This document shows, one piece after another, positions 59,322 through 64,000 of a stretch of DNA of 64,000 nt; position 1 is the first letter of the stretch; every line of letters begins with the position of its first letter. A program made the position numbers and the translations under genes. Source of the DNA: Beroe forskalii (lineage: Eukaryota > Ctenophora > Nuda > Beroida > Beroidae). Where the stretch lies: positions 744,001 to 808,000 of the forward strand of contig WFMF01000002.1 of the NCBI GenBank assembly GCA_011033025.1, written 5' to 3'. The notes beneath the pieces are model-generated. The model was not told the origin of the DNA, did no database searches, and worked only from the letters and a program-made list of their open reading frames with translations.

Positions 59322-59517
59322 CAGGGGCGTAGCCAGGGGAAACTGGGGAAGGCGATATAAGCTTATTAGTGCAACCGCCTCCCCCTTTTCGAACAGAGAT
59401 TGTGAAACTTTTGTGATGATTCTATGATGAGAGCTTGAAATCAAGCAAAATAAGACATTCAAAAGGGTTCTGAATGTAACTCGTCGACCCCTTTCTAAAA
59501 ACCTGGCTACGTCCCTG
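59322..59517. mobile_element. Non-autonomous hAT-like MITE, 196 bp
   Basis: Ends CAGGGGCGTAGCCAGG and CCTGGCTACGTCCCTG, a terminal repeat type widespread in invertebrate hAT elements. Flanks CATATAAT (59314-59321) and CATATAAA (59518-59525) form an 8-bp duplication with one change. The short minus-strand frame over it is not a gene. Confidence 0.8.
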
Positions 59518-59877
59518 CATATAAAATTAAAAGCTTTTATAAATCACTTGCCTGCGTCAAAAATTAACGTTGAATATATAAATATCCTGAAATTTTGTTG
59601 CTCAAGAGAGTATTTGATATTTTGCCACTATTTCTGCTATCTGCTAGGGGGGGGGGGGGCCAACGTAATTTTTGTACATTTTTGTACATACTAATTTTTG
59701 TACACTTTCAGGTTTACTGGGTAAAAATGTACAAGAATGTACAAAGATGTACAAAAATGTACAAATCTATCTCGGCCCAAGAAGGTGGAATACAGACTTG
59801 GTTTTCAACTTTATATTTCACAATGGTCATGCTTATATACGACTTGTTGATAAACATAGGCCCTAAAGTGTTGTATA

Positions 59878-59910
59878 TTGAGTTATGGACATGGAGTGTC
59901 CATAACTCAA
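59878..59910. repeat. Hairpin with perfect 14-bp arms
   Basis: TTGAGTTATGGACA, loop TGGAG, TGTCCATAACTCAA. About 110-190 bp upstream is a short repeat of ATGTACAAA type (59690-59770) and a run of G near 59646-59658. Confidence 0.75.
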
Positions 59911-60164
59911 TCGCCCTTCTTTTCAATAATCTAAATCTTATCGGACTTTGTTGACAAAACTCCTATACAACTTACCGGGTTGATAATAAGTCGATACACC
60001 CTTTCTTCATGGAAACAATAGAAGTTGGTGGAAAATTAGGGTGCGCCCTTTTTTCAAAGTTTTTTAGGCTCTTTGACTCGATTGTAGATCTCAGTGAGCT
60101 GATCACGAGGATATCAAGTTTTTTGAAATTGGACAATGTCTTCCTTTGCCTCTGGGCGTTTTTC

Positions 60165-60290
60165 TGTTTCGTGACGTCACATCACGTGACCTGTCACGTG
60201 ATCCGCCTGCTAGTACTTTGTGCGCGCTCTGATTCCGCGCGCGCAATTGCAATTCTATGCGCGTTCGCGGATCTGAGTTGTCTGGGTCAA
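60165..60290. promoter_or_regulatory. CRE plus two E-boxes in a CpG-rich patch
   Basis: TGACGTCA (60172-60179), CACGTG (60183-60188) and CACGTG (60195-60200) follow each other at 4-7 bp gaps, then GTGCGCGCTC, CCGCGCGCGCAATTG and ATGCGCGTTCGCG to about 60272. This could be a promoter of an unseen transcript or a repeat-borne element. No convincing gene starts within reach. Confidence 0.4.
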
Positions 60291-60367
60291 TTCTGTGATA
60301 TCTATGGCATTGATAAGACTTATCTTAATAGAATGATAGAATTTTCTGTTACCAATCTATGATAGAC

Positions 60368-61570
60368 GCAGATAGCAAATAATTTAAGGATCAGCTTATC
60401 TTGTCAGTGACATTTTCAAGCTGATAATTGCGATTACTTGGAAAATGGAAGCTCAAGTTTATACATTGAGAGCTGAGAAGTACATTAGTACTATACAGGG
60501 TTAAAATTGTACATCCCAATCAGGAGTGTCCCCAGTCAGATCACATGACAAAGCAGAGGACAATCCCTCAACCATTGATAGAGCAGAACGAGGTTCACGT
60601 GACTGATACTGATAGAGGAGGAAGCAAGCAGTATCTCTTTGACCATGAAGAAATCCAGTTAACAGTGACCTAGTTTGTTATATTTCAACGAGTAGGCACT
60701 CTTACTAATTCTATGTCATCGTTCGGCAGTCTTGAAGCTTATTCCGATCCCGAGATTTGTGAAAAGTGAAACACAAAAAAATCCGTTTTATTGTTTTGTA
60801 CTGTTTTAATCATGAGTTATGGAAGTATGCAGGAATTTTGTTCCCGAAGATTCCAAAATTAGCAAGTATAACTCCAAGTCCAGGCTCCTTGGGTATTAGT
60901 AATAAGGTACCATGATACCAGAATTGCAACTAGCAAGAGTCGGCAATTAAAGGGGGTACTCATGGACCAGCTGGGAACACGCCACACAGATTATGATAAT
61001 TTCAGTCAAGAAGGGATTATGTCTGGTTGCTACACCCCTAAACCGAAAAAAGGCGGACAGAGCGGATTCAAAAGACGGAATGTCGCTCGAATAATGGGAA
61101 CTGATATCAATATAATCCCATAGTCACTGCACTTCTGTTGTCTGAGATCGCGAATTCGCGTACTCTCCTGATTCAGATGATTAGGAAACGACCAAGATAA
61201 CGGTATACAAGTTCCTCAGGATTGTGAACCGTCGCTCATAATCGGGGCAAAGGGAATTTTCATACCAATTTTAATTTAATAGAAGCAGATAACAGAAATT
61301 TTAGAATCAGCAAAGTTTTAAAACATTTTTCAAGCTGATAATTTGCGTTACGGCAGTCTAAAGAACTTTCTAACATTGGCCGGCCTTGGGGCTTGCCAGA
61401 CAGCCGGTTTGCCAAGGGCCGGGTTGGGGCGGCTAGCCGGCCGGGTGAAGAAAGCTGGTTGGTTTTTGGGCCTTTTTGCCCGGCAATTTTCGAAATTTAT
61501 AATTGGGTTATTTTGGGAAAAGGAAGCTTTAGTTTAAACACAGAGAAGCATATTATGAATCAGACAGGTT
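60368..61570. repeat. Diverged segment duplication, one copy interrupted
   Basis: Copy A (60368-60500) and copy B (61285-61355 plus about 61500-61570) share CAGATA.CA.A, TTTTCAAGCTGATAATT.CG, GGAAAA.GGAAGCT and GAGAAG.A.ATTA. Copy B is split by about 140 bp of GC-rich sequence with GGCCGGCC-type palindromes (61365-61490), probably a later insertion. Confidence 0.5.
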
Positions 61571-64000
61571 TCATTTCACACAACATATATCAAATGTATA
61601 TTACAGAGTATTAACTTATTAAGTGGGTTTATTATATATCACGTCGCTAACTTTAAACAATAAAGATCTTGTGAAGGTATGCAGCAGTAGCAGCAACTCA
61701 CAGTTTGCTGCTAATAGATGCTTCGACCAATGACCGGGCGTTATTGCTGTCACGTGCCCGGAAAATGAGTGGTAATCACCAATGAGGAGGAGGTAAGACA
61801 AGGCACCTGGATCGTGTTTCAACTGAGTATCTTGCTAAATGATATATCTTTAGTACCCAATTAGATGATGGCTCCCGAGGTTACAGCACCTTGTTTCGTT
61901 ATTAGAGAATTGTCGTGATAAGAGGGTATGTTATGATGGTGAATGGGAAGTAAGCCCCACAAATATTATACTGATTATAAACCTTAAATTTATCATTACT
62001 GTTTGTGAACTTGAGGGGTTTCGAGTCCCAATTCTCACCCCATGAAATCACGCATTTCTAGCTTTCACGGTCCTGGAATTGTTCACTCAAGCCCTCAATT
62101 AGACAATTAGGACTGGTGCAACTTGCTGGTGCTGTGCAGGAATACTAGTATTATGGTAGTAACATTTTACCTTAACGATGGCGTCTAAAACCTGGTCAAG
62201 TGACCAATTGCTTCTACCTTTCAAAACATCTCATGCATTATATTGCCATCATGGGGGTGATAAATAGGGTGTTCCAAACAATATAATCAAACTCCCAATC
62301 AACTAACTTAAACTAGGCCAAATTTAACTCATAACCTGAATTACACGCACTTCATTCAATGTGAGTTGTGAAAAATTTCTGAATTAAAATAGTAAAATGA
62401 ATGTGGTTTCTGATGCTAAGCCTTAATAATAAGGGTATTTCATAATATCTAAAGATGTTGAACATGAATTGACCACATTTCCGAGTCTTTCCAAAAGTCG
62501 AGAAAGTACTATTAAGTTAAAAATACTGGAACGACCATTTTAAAATTTCAGACAAAATCAATTAACACAGAGTTTACAAGAACTCATATGATAAATTACT
62601 TCCACTTTCATAACGAAATATAGCGTTTCCCCTAGCCCAGCATGACAACATTAAGTTTTTGCTGTTAATAAACTAGTTCTAGACATGAGTGATAAGCCAC
62701 GCAAAGACTTAGCAACGAAATCAACTCACCATATAAAACAATGATAATGACGTCATGTCACCCATCCCATCACAAGAGCACGGGGTGTAACTTGCTGACT
62801 AAACGCGCCTTGATAAAGTGTGTTTGATTGACAGAAGGTTGTCGAGTAGTCCATCAAAGAGACACTATATTGTCACGAGACCTCGACAGTTACTCTCAGT
62901 TCCCAATTATACTAGACGCGTAATTGGGATACAGCTGCACTTGCGTTTATTTCTCATCACACGCCCAGTTACCTATCTAGGCGAGTGAAAGTGTCGTCAT
63001 TGTCAGGGTTTTACGTGGGGAGTTGATGTTGTCAGCGATAGACAAGCAGTTTTGAAACATCCTGACCAAACAACTTCAGACTTGTAGGGGAGAATGAACT
63101 TGAGCAATATAATCTACATTGTTCAAGCTAAGTTGCCCACTTGTCACATAATTCACGAGGGCGAGTTAATGAGCGCGTCTTGACCACCTTGTCAACTTGA
63201 GCAAAAGCTAGACACCGCTAAAGGTTCAAAGTGCTGAGCAATAAAAATGTAAAAATGCAGCTGAGACGTTGAGAGTTCAATAATCTAATCAGTTAATCAC
63301 TCCTAATTCAGAGCGTCGCATGAGGCCGCTGCAGGGAATCACCGTAACTTTCTATGTTCAAGAGAATATGTAGTTCTGTAGTTTAAAAGAATAAGCAGTT
63401 TGATACACCTATCAGCTAGTGGTCTAAAGCAATAGCCTAATAGAATAGTTCAACAACTCAATCAGTTTGAAATAGTTTTTCAGTAGCTTGTAGAACACCC
63501 TGCGCACAAAAAAACAGTAACCGTATAAATTTATTGTCGGCAGTTGAATGTTGATCCATGTCCAGGTGCCTTGATTGGAGCGGAAAGAGATGCTTGAATT
63601 TCCCCTAACAAAAGGAACTAAACCAACCTTGACGACTACAGCAATAATTATTTTCCTCAATTGAGACTTTTTCTGAATTAATATACATCCAACACTATAC
63701 AGCTGATAAGTGATAAGGGATAATCCCCTAATCCGATTATTAGTGTATCTCAGTATGTGTAAATTTCACAGGCTGCAGAGTGGAAAAGCTGCATGCCTAA
63801 AATAATTTTGAAAAACGGGATGATTTGGGGAACTCTCGAAACGCATGGAATATTTAGTTATTTACCACTTTCGTAATCCTGCGTTTATTATTCTACCAAA
63901 CGTAATAAAAAGATTAAATTATTATATACCGCTACAATCAAAATTCACAATTTTAATTCTTACTCCGATTAAATATTATTATTTTAAACACACATAACAG
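61571..64000. other. AT-rich terminal stretch
   Basis: Only short frames, with no domain-like peptide, RNA gene or clear repeat. A CACGTG lies near 61753. The 58090-59110 stretch after the GAS2-like gene is likewise 3' UTR or intergenic DNA without features. Confidence 0.45.

Overview
The window looks like AT-rich nuclear DNA of an invertebrate animal. It has GT-AG introns (one about 24 kb), animal-type proteins (a ZNFX1-type helicase, a GAS2-family cytoskeletal linker), non-autonomous hAT-like elements with 8-bp target duplications, a worn LINE and many minisatellites. I cannot fix the phylum. A sponge or another early-branching marine animal would fit, but that is a guess. All supported genes are on the + strand. 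I see no tRNA, rRNA or CRISPR array.

Gene 1 (646-8915; the 5' end may lie further upstream) joins four exons with matching splice phases into a protein of about 2,100 residues: CUE-like domain, linker, cold-shock-like domain, ZNFX1-type N-terminal region, UPF1-like SF1 helicase, NFX1-type Cys/His-rich fingers, then two PARP-type ADP-ribosyltransferase domains, each with an H-Y-E triad. The first PARP domain crosses an exon junction, so the fusion is encoded in the gene itself. The RNA-helicase and ADP-ribosylation parts suggest an RNA-sensing or antiviral role (inference).

Region 8916-15290 has no host gene: a 22-bp minisatellite, a LINE reverse-transcriptase remnant on the - strand, nested inverted repeats and AT-rich spacer.

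Gene 2 (15291 to about 20169) encodes an acidic, Ser-rich protein of about 1,260 residues that I do not recognise. Its first 715 residues hold about seven divergent copies of a W/KK/RN/ARKR/P/EEDEF repeat.

Between genes 2 and 3 lie an AT-rich stretch with a 25-bp-arm palindrome, a 1-kb minisatellite with repeated G-quadruplex motifs on the - strand (22265-23345), and a patch with CGCGCG clusters.

Gene 3 (24585-58089) is a GAS2-family actin-microtubule linker: CH domain in the first coding exon, a GAR domain split over two exons at 49.4 and 51.4 kb, and two alternative 3' ends joined in the same phase (stop at 54304 or at 58089). SxIP (EB1-binding) motifs occur in the first exon and twice in the first tail, not in the second. 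A CCAAT/E-box cluster near 41.5 kb precedes a tiny ATG exon (MMIEQ) that would splice in phase to the GAR exons.

The most striking non-coding structure is at about 27480-33850 inside the large GAS2 intron. A 20-bp minisatellite changes orientation several times, has a perfect 38-bp palindrome at one switch, and is flanked on both sides by interrupted dyads (GGGCYAWGT...RGCCC) spaced about 50 bp apart. It resembles a fold-back element, and its transcript could form a long hairpin. The last 6 kb (58090-64000) holds only small mobile elements, hairpins, a CRE/E-box cluster and a diverged duplication.
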